64,000 bases of DNA from Diadema setosum (taxonomy: Eukaryota > Echinodermata > Echinoidea > Diadematoida > Diadematidae). A program made the translations under genes and the position numbers. This document shows positions 13,018 through 24,239 of this stretch, piece after piece; position 1 is the stretch's first letter; each line of letters starts with the position of its first letter. Under the pieces are notes generated by a model. That model ran no database searches and had not been told where the DNA came from. It saw nothing but the letters and a program-made list of their open reading frames with translations. The DNA is taken from NCBI RefSeq assembly GCF_964275005.1, contig NC_092686.1, forward strand, positions 18,676,547 through 18,740,546, read 5' to 3'.

Positions 13018-13460
13018 GTCCTGTGGTACTCCTGTGGTAATTACCACAGGACGGTACCACAGGACAGTACCACATGACAGTACCAGAGGAAAGTACCACA
13101 GGACAGCACCACAGGAATTGTCCTATGGTATTTTGGGACGTACCACAGGACAGTACCACAAGAATTCCTGTGATATTTTGGGACGTACCACAGGGCAGTA
13201 CCACAGGAAAGTACCACAGGACCGGTACCACAGAACAGTACCACAGAACAGTACTACAGGAATTCCTGTGGTATTTTGGGACGTACCACAGGGCAGTACC
13301 ACAGGACTAGTACCACAGAACAGTACCACAGGAACTGTCCTGTGGTATTTTGGGACAGTACCACAGGACAGTACCACCGGTCGATCATTACCGCACAGCA
13401 TTACCACAGGGCAGTACCACACAGCATTACCATGGTACCACAGGAGAGTACCACACAGGA
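13018..13460 (+). repeat. Decamer array, TACCACAGGA orientation
   Basis: Roughly 30-35 imperfect units of about 10-12 bases reading GTACCACAGGA(CA). Four places carry the insert ATTTTGGGAC between inverted units, giving a local stem-loop. Confidence 0.9.
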
Positions 13461-14169
13461 TAGATCGAAAAAAAAAATCTGGGAGAATATTAGCCACATA
13501 TCAAGGAATATTCCTGATAGGTGAGTGATGGATTTCAGGACAAACACGGCCCTACTTAATAACCTGTCCTACTCCTAATATATAACCTCAAACGAGAGTC
13601 TAATGGCCAAGTGCCATTCTAGTCTTATGATAGATCTATATAGTCATATCCTATTCCTAGGTAGCCATCGACCGTATCAGTACATATATGTATATGGCCG
13701 TCTATCCGTAAAGCATTAAGGCATGGTTACTAACTAGATTATACTTTATTATCAAGATATGAAATTACACTTTCATAACAATATCTATGATATTGGGAAT
13801 AACATAACATAATTAGACAATCTTTCATAAAGTTCAAAGTAAGTCCCACATTAATACTTTTACTTTTTAAGTCATTTATGTATTTTCTAAAATCTAGAGT
13901 GCTTTTTATGAATATTCATGAGCTATGTAAAAATTTGTACCACAGGGTACCACAGGAGTACCACAGAAGTCCTTATGAAATTTCTCATGCTTTACATCAG
14001 CACTTTCACTAAATAGGTAATACTGTAGGAGTATAGGACAGGTTAAGTAATGGCAAATCAATTGCTATAATTCACAGCATAACTCATCTATCAATTAATT
14101 GAGGAATATTAATATGTGCTTTTTTGTTTATATATTTGTTATAAATTTCAGTTGATTCTGCCTTACAAT
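13461..14169. other. Centre of fold-back element 2
   Basis: AT-rich DNA between the two arrays with no gene. A short cluster of three decamers sits at about 13938-13972. Confidence 0.5.
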
Positions 14170-15691
14170 TTTCCTGTGTGGTACTCCTGTGTGGTACTGC
14201 TGTTTGATATTCTCCTGATGTGATAGTCCTCTGGTATAAAATGTTAAGAAAAAAAAAAGAATATCCTGTGGTATTTTTCTGTGGTACTTCCTATTGTATA
14301 TGTGTGGTATTGTTGTGTGGTATTGCTATGGGGCACGACTGTGTGATATTACGCATTTAATTTGCTGTGTGGTACTTCTGTGTGGAACAGTACAATATTA
14401 TGATCTTCCTGTGGGATTTTGGGACACATACCACAGGAATATCACAGGATTAGTTCCTGTGGTACTGTCCTGTGGTAATGTCCCAAAATACCACAGGACA
14501 GTTCCTGTGGTAATGTCCTGTGGTAATGTCCTGTGGTACGTCCCAAAATACCACAGGACAGTTCCTGTGGTACTCTCCTGTGATATACATCGAAAATTAC
14601 CACAGGAATTCCTGTCGTACTATCCTGTGGTACGTCCCAAAATTCCACAGGACAATTCGTGTGGTACTGTCCTGCGGTACGTCCCAAAATACCACAGGAC
14701 AAGTCGTGTGGTACTGTCCTGTGGTACTATCCTGTGGTACTTTCCTGTGGTACTGTCCTGTGGTACGTCCCAAAATACCACGGGACAAGTCGTGTGGTAC
14801 TGTCCTGTGGTACTGTCCTGTGGTACTGCCCTGGTACTGTCCTGTGGTACGTCCCAAAATACCACAGGACAATTCCTGTGGTACTGTCCTGTGGTACTGT
14901 CCTGTGGTATGTCCCAAAATACCACAGGACAAGTCGTGTGGTACTGTCCTGTGGTACTATCCTGTGGTACTTTCCTGTGGTACTGTCCTGTGGTACTGCC
15001 CTGTGGTACTGTCCTGTGGTACGTCCCAAAATACCACAGGACAATTCCTGTGGTACTGTCCTGTGGTATGTCCCAAAATACCACAGGACAAGTCGTGTGG
15101 TACTGTCCTGTGGTACTTTCCTGTGGTACTGTCCTGTGGTGCGTCCCAAAATATACCACAGAACAAGTCGTGTGGTACTGTCCTGTGGTGCTATCCTGTG
15201 GTACTTTCCTGTTGTTCTCTCCTGTGGTACGTCCCAAAATAGCACAGGATAATTCATGTGGTACTGTCCTGTGGTACTGTCGTGTGGTATACGTCCCAGA
15301 ATACCACAGGACAATTCGTGTTTATACTGTCTTGTGGTACAGTCCTGTGGTACTTTCCTGTGGTAATGTCCTGTGGTACTGCCCTGTGGTACATCCCAGA
15401 GCACCACGCGAGCTTGTGACACAGTACCACACAGTTCCTGTGTTAACATATATTTGTGTGGTTCATTGTGTGGTACCAACCAGTACCACAGGAGTACCAC
15501 ATGAGCCTGTAAAACAGTACCACACAGTTCCTGTGGTAACATTTATTTATGTAGTACATTGTGTGGTACCGACTAGTACTACAGGGAGTACTCTACAAGC
15601 CTGTGGTATTGTACCACACAGTTCCTGTGGTAACATTACAAGTGTGTGGTACACTGTGTGGTACCGACAAGTACCACAGGAGTACCACAGG
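14170..15691 (-). repeat. Decamer array, TCCTGTGGTA orientation with repeated hairpins
   Basis: More than 80 imperfect units of TCCTGTGGTAC. About 13 times the order becomes GTCCTGTGGTA, loop CGTCCCAAAA, TACCACAGGAC, a self-complementary hairpin. Because the unit has few stop words in any phase, all three plus frames and several minus frames stay open, giving false frames of up to 471 codons. Confidence 0.9.
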
Positions 15692-15863
15692 ACTTTTTTG
15701 TTAGGGTAGCTCCATGGTCAAACTCGAGGGCTGTCTTCACCTAGTGTCGAACTCATGGGCTGTATGACTCGTGAGCTGTAGGCTTATGACTCCTGGACCT
15801 ATTTTCAATGTAGAACTCGTGGGCTGTATGACTCGTGGGTGTCGGTCTCTTGGGATGACCCCT

Positions 15864-16211
15864 CATGATATGCCAAATACAGTCATGTACAAAAGCAACA
15901 CATAAGAGCTCTGTCCGTCTCTTCTTGTCAAGTTAGCTAAATCTTCTGACGTTCTCAGCATATTCCCAACAGTTCTACTGGGAAAAGTAAATGAGGACTG
16001 GAAGTACACTATTTTTTTACGACTACGCAATGGCAAGGAGCTTCAATTTTGAGCATGATACGCACATTACGGAGCTCTATGATTAATTTAGTTGGCAATG
16101 ATATAGGGAATTCGTGTGAAATACGACCCCGCGGGATATTATAATGGTCACGGAAAAAAAAAATATTGGGGGGGGGGGGATCCCCGACTATCGCTCCTCT
16201 ATCCTCTCGGG

Positions 16212-16270
<59 letters not shown>

Positions 16271-16485
16271 TATACTATACACATTAACCACCGCCACCAC
16301 CTTCCTCATGCGTTCACAACATTCACTGCTTATCATGTAACACCTTCTGCCGCTGGACTCGTGCTCTGGGCCCTGTTACATACAAGTTGAGATCAAATAT
16401 ACTGTAGTAGTCCTGAATACTCTATTCTGAGTGAATGATACCTGGTCGGTTTTTCTTAACTTCATGTGAGATTTCAATATATGAT

Positions 16486-16529
<44 letters not shown>

Positions 16530-16552
16530 AATATATATACAAGTGTATATAT
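15864..16552. repeat. Spacer with (CA)n and (TA)n microsatellites
   Basis: Holds a G-run near 16169, a (CA)n tract at 16215-16270 and a (TA)n tract at about 16486-16516. No gene seen. Confidence 0.8.
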
Positions 16553-16717
16553 CAGGGCTCGACACTAACGGTGGCCCGGTGGCCCGGGGCCACCAAAAAC
16601 GCACGTCGGGCCACCAAAATTTCAGAAATGAAGAATTTGGTGGCCTGATCGGGCCACCAAAAAAGGTCGGATGTTTGCCTTTGGGCCACCAAAAATAAAA
16701 GTTAGTGTGGAGCCCTG
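16553..16717. mobile_element. 165-bp hAT-like MITE ('GGGCCACCAA' family)
   Basis: Ends CAGGGCTCGACACTAAC and GTTAGTGTGGAGCCCTG are inverted, and the body repeats GGGCCACCAAAA several times. It sits in a TA microsatellite, so an 8-bp target duplication (gtatatat/tatatata) is compatible but unproven. The CAGGG start suggests hAT. A related end lies at 31395. Confidence 0.7.
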
Positions 16718-17594
16718 TATATATATATATATAGTGTGAGTCGTGTGTCTTCAGCTAATGATGAACCCCTGGGTCGTCGCATCTTTTTGGAGTGTGTATG
16801 TAGACGTAAAGAGGCGGTAGACGTTGCTTAATCCTCACAAGTGATTTTACTCAAGCTTTCGGGCTTCCTGCCCTTTGTCAAGACTGGGGACAAGATACAA
16901 AACATGGATATCATATACAAATAGAAAATAATAATGATGATCAAAACAATAGCGGAACTGATAACTACAGTGAAAGAGGCAGAGACGGCAGGGAATAATT
17001 ACATAGGTGGGAGTGTATGCCTCAATCTTGCATAATACAACTTGCAGATATACAATCATACAAAAGCATTTACAAGTACAATGTGCGTATGACTAAAATT
17101 CTACATACACACAATGGATTGTCAAGATGTGTGCGCACAAACACAAATGTAAAACTCCTCGCGTATGTCACAGCAGGCAACCATGTAAACAATAATGGCA
17201 ATAAATGAAATCAATAATAACAATAAATTAAGGAGTGTATGTATGAATAAGCGGAACATAGGTACACACAAAAAGAGCACATAAGTAACCCTGAATGCTG
17301 TTAAACACATTTTCATACACTCATTCCCGGTTAAGAACGCTACTTATGTGCTCTTTTTGTCTGTCTCACGACCTCACGCATGACACCCATTTTTCTCACG
17401 CATCGGTTGAAGTCTGCAACTTGGGCCAAAAATAAGGCGCATAGCTCAAAGGATTAAAGTGATAGTTGCAATTGAAGGCATAGTTCCCTTTGTCTTTCAA
17501 AATTAGTAAAAAATAGTCACTTAAGTATGCACCAGATCGCATCATTAAGAGCTAATAATTAAAAAAAAAAAAAACTCCCTACCATGGGAGGGCG
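16718..17594. other. Non-coding spacer
   Basis: Mostly unrecognised. The minus strand around 16840-16890 reads 'gacaaagggcaggaagcccg', a compact hairpin of the kind often seen at retroelement ends, but too little is present to name a family. Confidence 0.35.
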
Positions 17595-18158
17595 GATGTT
17601 GCGACACGGATTGTCGCCCCTACACGGATTGTCGCCTCCTGCTCGGGGCGACAATCCGTGACGGGCGTTGGCGGCACGGATTGTCGCCCCCTACACGGAT
17701 TGTCGCCCGCCCTCGAAGCACATTTTGCTGGGTAATATCGTTCTGGACATAATCATTGAAATACTAACACATAACTTACATGGCTACATCCATGCAAACA
17801 TGCCATGTAAAAAGTCATGGTGAGGTTTCAAGGAAGTGTGTATGTGCGCGTGCACATGATAATTTAGTGTCCGTTTGTGCGTGTGTGTGTGTGTGTGTGT
17901 GTGTGATGAAAGAATGTGTTTATTATGTCAGTTTTTTGCGTATGTGTTTTTTAGCTGCGCGTGGGGAGGGATACCTAGTAAGCTGTTGCTGGCATAAACG
18001 TTGATATCGATTTTATCAGCAGCTTTGAATTTGATGAGTTTGTTTGGCAGATTTGTATAATTATGAATTCGGAGTGGAGCTTGCGTGCGGGCAGATGCTG
18101 CTTTTCTGCATACGGTCCATTATGTCTTATTTATCAACATTGGGACATCGTTTCATCA

Positions 18159-18313
18159 GGCTCATTCGTCCGAAGGCTCATTCGTCCGAAGGCTCATTAT
18201 TCCGAAGGTTCGTTATTCCGAATTTCATTTTTGGATCAACGAACCTCTAGGTATAGGGAATTGTGTGTTTCGGATAAATGAAGCCTCGGAAAAAAACGAA
18301 AATAACGGAACCT

Positions 18314-18316
<3 letters not shown>
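18159..18316. repeat. TTCGTTATTCCGAAGG-family fragment
   Basis: Tandem 'ggctcattcgtccgaa' and 'ggttcgttattccgaa' units followed by the reverse-strand phrase 'acgaacctctaggtataggg'. The same phrase is seen at 23420, 33890-33920 and 60385-60410. Confidence 0.75.

Positions 18317-18389
<73 letters not shown>
18316..18389 (+). repeat. (TG)n microsatellite
   Basis: Almost uninterrupted TG dinucleotides for about 70 bases. A shorter (TG)n run lies at about 17878-17904. Confidence 0.95.
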
Positions 18390-19568
18390 ATTTGGGTTGG
18401 TGAATGTGGGTGTGGGATGATTTAGGTTTTGTTTAATCAGGGGTTGGTGGGTTGGGGATTGGATTTGAAGAAGGATAGTTATAAATGGTATGACAGATGT
18501 TGGTAGGATTTAATATTTAGGATAGATGTAGGCCCTAGATTTGTTTCGGATCGGGAGGGGAGGGGGTGGTCGGGTTTTTTATGACTGATTTCATTCTAGA
18601 TTCGTGTAATGTATTTGTGTTTTTTATGTATATGCCCTTGTAAGTAAGAAGGTGTTACATGATCCAAACCAATGTATTCAAGGAATATAGGTTTGGTAGG
18701 GCCCTACATGTCAAAACTTTCTCGTGAAGAAATTGTTAGTAGGGTTGGTCTGTAATCGAGTTATCTATGTTGAAGTGAGATTATTTGTGGTATGAATTGA
18801 CAAATGGATTTGTTTCTGTTTCGAATTGCCATTTGTAACTTTTTTTTTCATGTTACACCCAGAATGAGTCGATTTATGAATGATTTGAATGAAATCAATG
18901 AAAATCAAGGGAAAAGTGTTGAGTTGGTTTATTTGCATTATGAGGATTTGTTTGAGTGTTTGTTGGTGTTTGTTTATATCACGTATGTATTAGCGGTGTG
19001 CAATGGCAGTTCGTTTGTGCTAAAATCAACTAACGATTGACAAATTTTTTACGGCGTGTGGAAATTATTCGCTCATGCATAAAGCATGCCAAACCTATTC
19101 TGGGACAAAGAATAGTGGTATGGACGTTCTAGTTTATAAGACTGATGGAAGAAAATGACTGAAGTGAAAAATGAACAAAGACAAATAACATTTGGGGAGG
19201 GTACCTCCCTCGTATGTATTTTCTCTCGGTCTCTCTCTCGCCTAGCCCGCCTCACCGCTGATGTTGGTTCACACACCCATACTATTTTTAGATCAACGCT
19301 GGTGTGAATTTTTTAAACACGTGCTCATACACTCTGAAGGCGTTTGTATTGCCACAGTAGCACCACTATATTCCACATACACACGTAAGCATACAGGCAC
19401 ACGTATACACACAGACAAACAAACCACTACAACTATGACCACCACACATGCACAGTTTCTACATATTGTATTATTATACTCCAAACACACACACATACAG
19501 ACATTTACACACACACAGACACACACACACACAACAAATCATACACATCACATATCATGCAGCTCACA

Positions 19569-19570
<2 letters not shown>

Positions 19571-19611
<41 letters not shown>

Positions 19612-19622
19612 CACACACACAT
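19571..19622 (+). repeat. (CA)n microsatellite
   Basis: Nearly pure CA dinucleotides within a longer CA-rich region from 19375 onward. Confidence 0.95.
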
Positions 19623-19927
19623 ACGCATAACTTACCAGTCATACCCATCTCACCAAAGCTTAACACCGGAGGAACCACCCCGAGCCCGGGGCGACAATCT
19701 GTGACGGGGCGACAATCCGTGTCGCAACAATTTTTTTTGCCAACACGGATTGTCGCCTTCGAGGTCAAAAACTGGGAACTGCACAAGCGTCACGGATTGT
19801 CGCCAGGCGACAATCCGTGTAGGGGGCGACAATCCGTGCCGCCAGCGCCCGTCACGGATTGTCGCCCCGAGCAGGAGGCGACAATCCGTGTAGGGGCGAC
19901 AATCCGTGTCGCAACAGCGGACATCCC

Positions 19928-20254
19928 CCTCGTTCGCGCGCGCATGCACGCGAGCGCCGAGACGCCGAGTCACGAAAATCTCACTCATAAAAATTTTTTG
20001 AACTTGGCATCTCTGGCACTGTTGGACTGTCAAAATGCATTACCACTCTACTTTTTCATCTTACCTACATACCTTACCTACTTACCTACATCTTACCTAC
20101 AGGTTGTCCACGTGTTGGCAAGATAATAATTTTGTTATTGTTCTCTCAGTATCAACACTTGAGAAAGTGCGAGTCGCTCGAAAATTTGTGTGCAGAAATA
20201 AACCGTCGGTGAATACAGCATGAACTTTGTTCCAGTTTTCTTTTTTTATCTTAT

Positions 20255-20298
<44 letters not shown>
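19928..20298. other. Spacer with CTTACCTA units and (TA)n
   Basis: Contains a short 'cttacctac' tandem run at about 20062-20100 and a (TA)n tract at 20257-20298 that abuts the Tc1-like element. Confidence 0.6.
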
Positions 20299-20302
<4 letters not shown>

Positions 20303-20914
20303 CATCAAAAAAGTTTGGAAATCTGACTTCAGTTGTAAATTTCTCCAGTTTGTAAGCACTATACAATACATGCTTGACACCAATGGAAATATTATGAAAG
20401 TCTCTTTAAAATGATATCCTATACTCATTATGATTATGCTATCAAGTAAAGGGCTGTACTCAAAAGTGTCTGATAAGGTCTGCATTGAAAAGTTTCAAAA
20501 TGAACAAGAACGGTCCTTATGAATGACAATGGTCGTGAAGAGTAAATAGAGAACATGTTCTTTTGTGTTATGTCTTTTGTTCTCAACTGGTCAGCCATGA
20601 AGGAAAATTTCAATATACACATTCAAGTTTTCAGTTGGGCCATGGCAGGCAATTTTGAAAGCTCATCAAGTTTTATGGTTGTACATCATGCCACGTGTAA
20701 GCAATGTTCAAAAAGCCCGCGCCATAGGGCAAATTGAAACTGAGATACTTCAAAAAGATGACAATGCAAGACCACATAGAGCGAGACTTGTGCGCAACTT
20801 TCTCGAGAGGGCATCACTAGAATGGACTGGCCTGCATGCAGCCCCGACCTCAACCCATAGAACATCTTTGGGATCAACTTGGCCGAGCTGTGGGGAAAAG
20901 GGTCACAAATGCAA

Positions 20915-22103
20915 GGCTTGTGCCGAAAGGGTGGGTTGGGTGGTGGCGCGTCGCGTTAATGGGAACACCACCCTTCGTCCAAAGCCCCCCCCCCCCGTTT
21001 TTGCCGAAAGGGTGCGTTGGTACTTTTTCTCATGTAATATTAAAAGACGAGTTTTGAATTTATATTTAACCTTCAAACAACCATTTCAAAGAAGCTATCG
21101 TCCGGATCTAATATTTACTTCGTCCAATGTTCATTTGGTCCAATATCCATTTGGTCTAATATCCGTTTCTGTTTTACATTACAGGGCATGGATCATGTGG
21201 ATAATCAGTGGCTTATCTATAGTCCAGCTGCTGGGGGTGCTGGCCTGGCACCATGGGGGAGGGGCGAGGGACCCTAAACTTTACCCTAATCTTATTTCAT
21301 GTGTATGAACATATTTTTTTTTCTCCCTCAATGAAGGGTCAGAGGGTAGTCCGTAGTCGTAGAAAAAGCCCCCCCCCCAAAAAAAAAGGTAATAATAATA
21401 ATAACCCAGTTGGTCATAGACGAAACGATGATTGGACCAAATGGTACCTGATTAGACCAGGAGGCTGGCTATTAGACCAAATGACAATAAGATCACTGGT
21501 TATTAGACTAAATGGGTGTAGACTAAATGATGATAGACAGACTAAGGCTAGACCAACTGGGCAATGGACCAAAATTAATGATGTGTACACCAAATTTATA
21601 TTGGACAAATTTGGTTTTATTTTAGACCATTTGATGATTAGACGAAATGGAATTAGACCAACTCATAATAGACCAAATCGGTATTTGATGATATAAATTG
21701 GTGTTTGACCAAAAATAGATCAAATGGCTATTATTAGACGAATTGACTGTAAACCAAATAGTAATTAAACCAAACAACAATTAGACCAAACAGTAATTGG
21801 ACGAAATGATGACCAGACCAACTGGTTATTAGACCAACTGATATTAAACAGTCTATTAGACCAACTGGCTGTAGACCAAGTGATAATAGAATGTAAACCG
21901 ATCCGGACGATAGCCTCTTTGAAATGGTTAATTGTTTGAAGGTTAAATATAAATTAAAAACTCGTCTTTTAATATTACATGAGAAAAAGTACCAACGCAC
22001 CCTTTCGGCAAAACCGGGGGGGGGGGGGGGGTGCTTTGGACGAAGGGTGGTGTTCCCATTAACGCGACGCGCCACCACCCAACCCACCCTTTCGGCACAA
22101 GCC
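20915..22103. mobile_element. Fold-back element 4 with exact 9-bp target duplication (MULE-like)
   Basis: The ends are GGCTTGTGCCGAAAGGGTG and its complement; inverted arms of about 190 bp include 'ggtggcgcgtcgcgttaatg', a C/G-run and 'tgccgaaagggtgcgttgg'. CAAATGCAA stands on both sides (20906-20914, 22104-22112). A 9-bp duplication points to the Mutator superfamily (inference). The centre is a tandem repeat. The insertion interrupts the Tc1 transposase exactly, and the transposase sense resumes at the second CAAATGCAA. Confidence 0.9.
21405..21900 (+). repeat. Degenerate 'attagaccaaatgg' minisatellite
   Basis: About 25-30 imperfect units of roughly 15-20 bases built on 'attagaccaaatgg' and 'agaccaactgg', forming the core of fold-back element 4; earlier 'tttggtc' words at 21120-21165 are the same word on the other strand. 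Confidence 0.85.
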
Positions 22104-22462
22104 CAAATGCAACGATGGCAGGACTCCGTCAGATCTCTCACCTCCCTGGTCAGATACTGGTTGACGAGTGGAACGCCATTCCTCAGCAGCGAATCATGAA
22201 ACTAATCAACAGCATGAGGACACGGTGCCAGGCGGTGGTGCAAGCACTTGGGTCGTCCACCAGATACTGAGCCCCGATCATGTTCATTGACAATATAAAG
22301 ACAAAGTAAACATAAAGTAAAGACAAAACAATGACAAAATGAAGACAAAATAAAGATGAGACTCCAATAAAATCAAGACAATGCCATTTCACTTCTTTAT
22401 GTCTTTGTTGCGGTTAATGTGGGAAAGTTCTGTGAGATGAAATGGTTTGAGTCATGACCTCT

Positions 22463-22466
<4 letters not shown>

Positions 22467-22522
<56 letters not shown>
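22467..22522 (+). repeat. (TG)n microsatellite
   Basis: Uninterrupted TG dinucleotides inside the 3' part of the Tc1-like element. Confidence 0.95.
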
Positions 22523-22526
<4 letters not shown>

Positions 22527-22870
22527 TTTATCTGTTTGGTTGAACGCATACATGTTTCACTCCATAAAAATGCTGATGTTACAGTGAATGAACACCCAAG
22601 AAACAGTGGGAAACTCACTCATAACTCGTGAGGAAACTCCATTAGGGACGTCAAAAGTTGGGCCATTTTGCAGCTTTTAGATTCTGACTTTACCTCATAA
22701 TTTGTAAGCACTGCACCTCATCTATACGATAATCATAACAAGTATGGTATCACTTTAAAGAGAAATAAACAATCTTTGTTTGGTACCATAAGCACAAATA
22801 AATTATTTCCAAGGAAAATGAGAAATAATTGATCAAACTCAGATTTCCAAACTTTTTTGAGGGGTTTATA

Positions 22871-23361
22871 TAATACGTATATAATTATATACCCACGAGT
22901 GGTACAGCCCATGGTAAATATATATAAAATATATTATTATTATTATGTTAAGGATGACTTTTGGCTCCTTATACACTCTACAGGAAAACAAGTTGTACAT
23001 TTTGTCTAATATCATTGGGAGCATCTTGATACCATTGTCACACTTTTCTATAATTCATTTACTTTTTATATCCATCAATACAAGGAAATACATAATACAA
23101 TGTGATACATTTATCAATTCAACTGTTAAACAATTTAGAAGGTCAAATCACTGAATATATAATAAAATATACATATGAATGATATTGTACAGCGAAAAAA
23201 AAAGAACAGCTTCTATGCACACTTCGCCGTTGTAACAAAAATGTAAATATGGCAATGGAAAAGAGTATCCGCTAAAAAGCAAAGCTTAATTTTAGGACGT
23301 GGATTATAAAAACAACAGCAACGCCACTTTACCAATATAATGTATTCATGCTAAATTAATC
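22871..23361. other. AT-rich non-coding spacer
   Basis: TA-rich stretches at 22868-22945 and 23155-23185; no gene seen. Confidence 0.45.
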
Positions 23362-24168
23362 GGGTGCTGTTCGTTATTCCGAAGGTTCGTTATTCCGAAG
23401 GTTCGTTGATCCGAAACACGCAAATTCCCTAGTGGTTCGTTAATCCGAAAATGAAAAAGGGTTCGTTAATCCGAACATTTGTGGCGTTATTCCGAAGGTT
23501 CTTTATTCCGAAGGTTCGTTGATCCGAAAATAAAATAGGGTTCGCTATTCCGAAGGCTCGTTAATCCGAAAATGACCTAGAGTTCGTTATTCCGAAGGTT
23601 CGTTAATCCGAAAATGAAATAAGGCTCGCTCTTTCGAAGGTTCGTTATTCCGAAGGTTCGCTGATCCGAAAATAAAATAGGTCCGTTATTCCGAAGGTTC
23701 GTTAATCCGAAAATATGATAAGGTTCGTTATTCCGAATGTTCGTTGATCCGAAAATGAAATAGGGTCCGTTATTCCGAAGGTTCGTTCATCCGAAAACGA
23801 AATAAGGCTCGTTAATCCGAAAATGAAATGAGGTTCGTAATTCCGAAAATGGGATAAACTCACTGTAATGACAAAATACGTCGTAATAAAAAAAAAATGC
23901 TTGAATATTACGCAATGAAAATTCCATATTGTCTCTGGGGAGGATGATACACGTGTATATTATTTTTCAGGTAAAGCTCATCGTGTTTCGTGAAGAAGTG
24001 GCGTAGATCAAGAATCTTGATTTTGATTTAGTCTGAACAATTATTTACCTGAGCGATTGGATTTAGAGCGTAGGGGGTTGTGTGATTTTTCTATAGCCTA
24101 TTTTCAGACACCCTCACATTTTTAATGATAATAACAGTAACGACGTCATATTGCAAGTTTGAAATTAA
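23362..24168 (+). repeat. Giant inverted repeat, left arm, outer part
   Basis: This segment is the reverse complement of 59636-60485. It starts with 'gggtgctgttcgttattccg', continues as about 500 bases of TTCGTTATTCCGAAGG/GTTCGTTAATCCGAAA units, then unique DNA such as 'tctctggggaggatgatac' (23933) and 'gcgattggatttagagcg' (24053), each found inverted at about 59860 and 59740. The arm is cut at TTAA 24165-24168 by the 15.9-kb element and resumes at 40033. Confidence 0.92.
23372..23860 (+). repeat. TTCGTTATTCCGAAGG tandem array
   Basis: About 25 imperfect units alternating 'ggttcgttattccgaa' and 'ggttcgttaatccgaaa(atgaaat)'. The inverted partner is at 59955-60480. Confidence 0.9.
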
Positions 24169-24239
24169 AGCCCGTCTGCACTAGTCATTATTTTGATGCC
24201 AGAACTTTTTTTGTAAAGAGCGCCATCTATCAAAACTTC

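Larger units (their letters stand above)
12745..15863. mobile_element. Fold-back element 2, built of TACCACAGGA decamers
   Basis: Outer inverted arms of about 130-155 bp (12745-12873 and 15706-15863) share GAGACCGACACCCACGAGTC, 'gtcatacagcc' and 'accatggagctac'. Inside them lie two decamer arrays in opposite orientation (13018-13460 and 14170-15691) around a 700-bp AT-rich centre. This arms-plus-internal-tandem-repeat design is that of fold-back transposons such as TU (sea urchin) and FB (Drosophila). No transposase frame was seen, and the exact target duplication was not resolved. Confidence 0.8.
17595..19927. mobile_element. Fold-back element 3, built of ACGGATTGTCGCC
   Basis: The left end (17595-17708) and right end (19806-19927) are long inverted repeats: TGTTGCGACACGGATTGTCG, 'cctcctgctcggggcgac' and 'gacgggcgttggcggcacgg' recur in reverse order and strand. 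An extra cluster of the same word lies at 19683-19805. The 2-kb interior holds CA/TG microsatellites and a TTCGG-type repeat fragment but no recognisable gene. Confidence 0.8.
20688..22270 (+). pseudogene. Tc1-like transposase remnant
   Basis: Tc1 transposases cut and paste by a DDE nuclease; this copy cannot. The start MPRVSNVQKARAIGQIE resembles the usual N-terminus, but it runs straight into DDNARPHRARLVRNFL, the segment around the second catalytic Asp, so the DNA-binding domain and first Asp are missing. The motifs MDWPACSPDLNP and IEHLWDQLGRAV follow in other frames, implying two small frameshifts. After a 1.19-kb insertion at 20915-22103 the C-terminus resumes as QQRIMKLINSMRTRCQAVVQ and ends at TGA 22268-22270. 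The order of motifs is diagnostic of Tc1. Confidence 0.88.
20299..22870 (+). mobile_element. Tc1-like DNA transposon, decayed and split
   Basis: The ends share CAAAAAAGTTTGGAAATCTGA-type inverted repeats (20305 onward and ending near 22862), both beside 'tatataaac'. Between them are pieces of a Tc1 transposase. Without the inner fold-back insertion the element is about 1.37 kb. It lies against a TA microsatellite, as expected for a TA target. The copy is internally deleted. Confidence 0.85.

Noticed and set aside
13018-15691. CRISPR-like array
   Set aside because: Units are about 10 bases without unique spacers, in animal-type DNA; it is a minisatellite in a fold-back element.
14294-15709. 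471-codon plus-strand frame and its neighbours in other frames
   Set aside because: They are translations of the decamer array; every plus phase is open, and no protein-level pattern exists beyond the repeat.
16830-16930. Penelope-like retroelement end or hammerhead ribozyme
   Set aside because: Only a short hairpin (gggcaggaagccc) is seen; the CTGATGA core is absent and no coding part is nearby.
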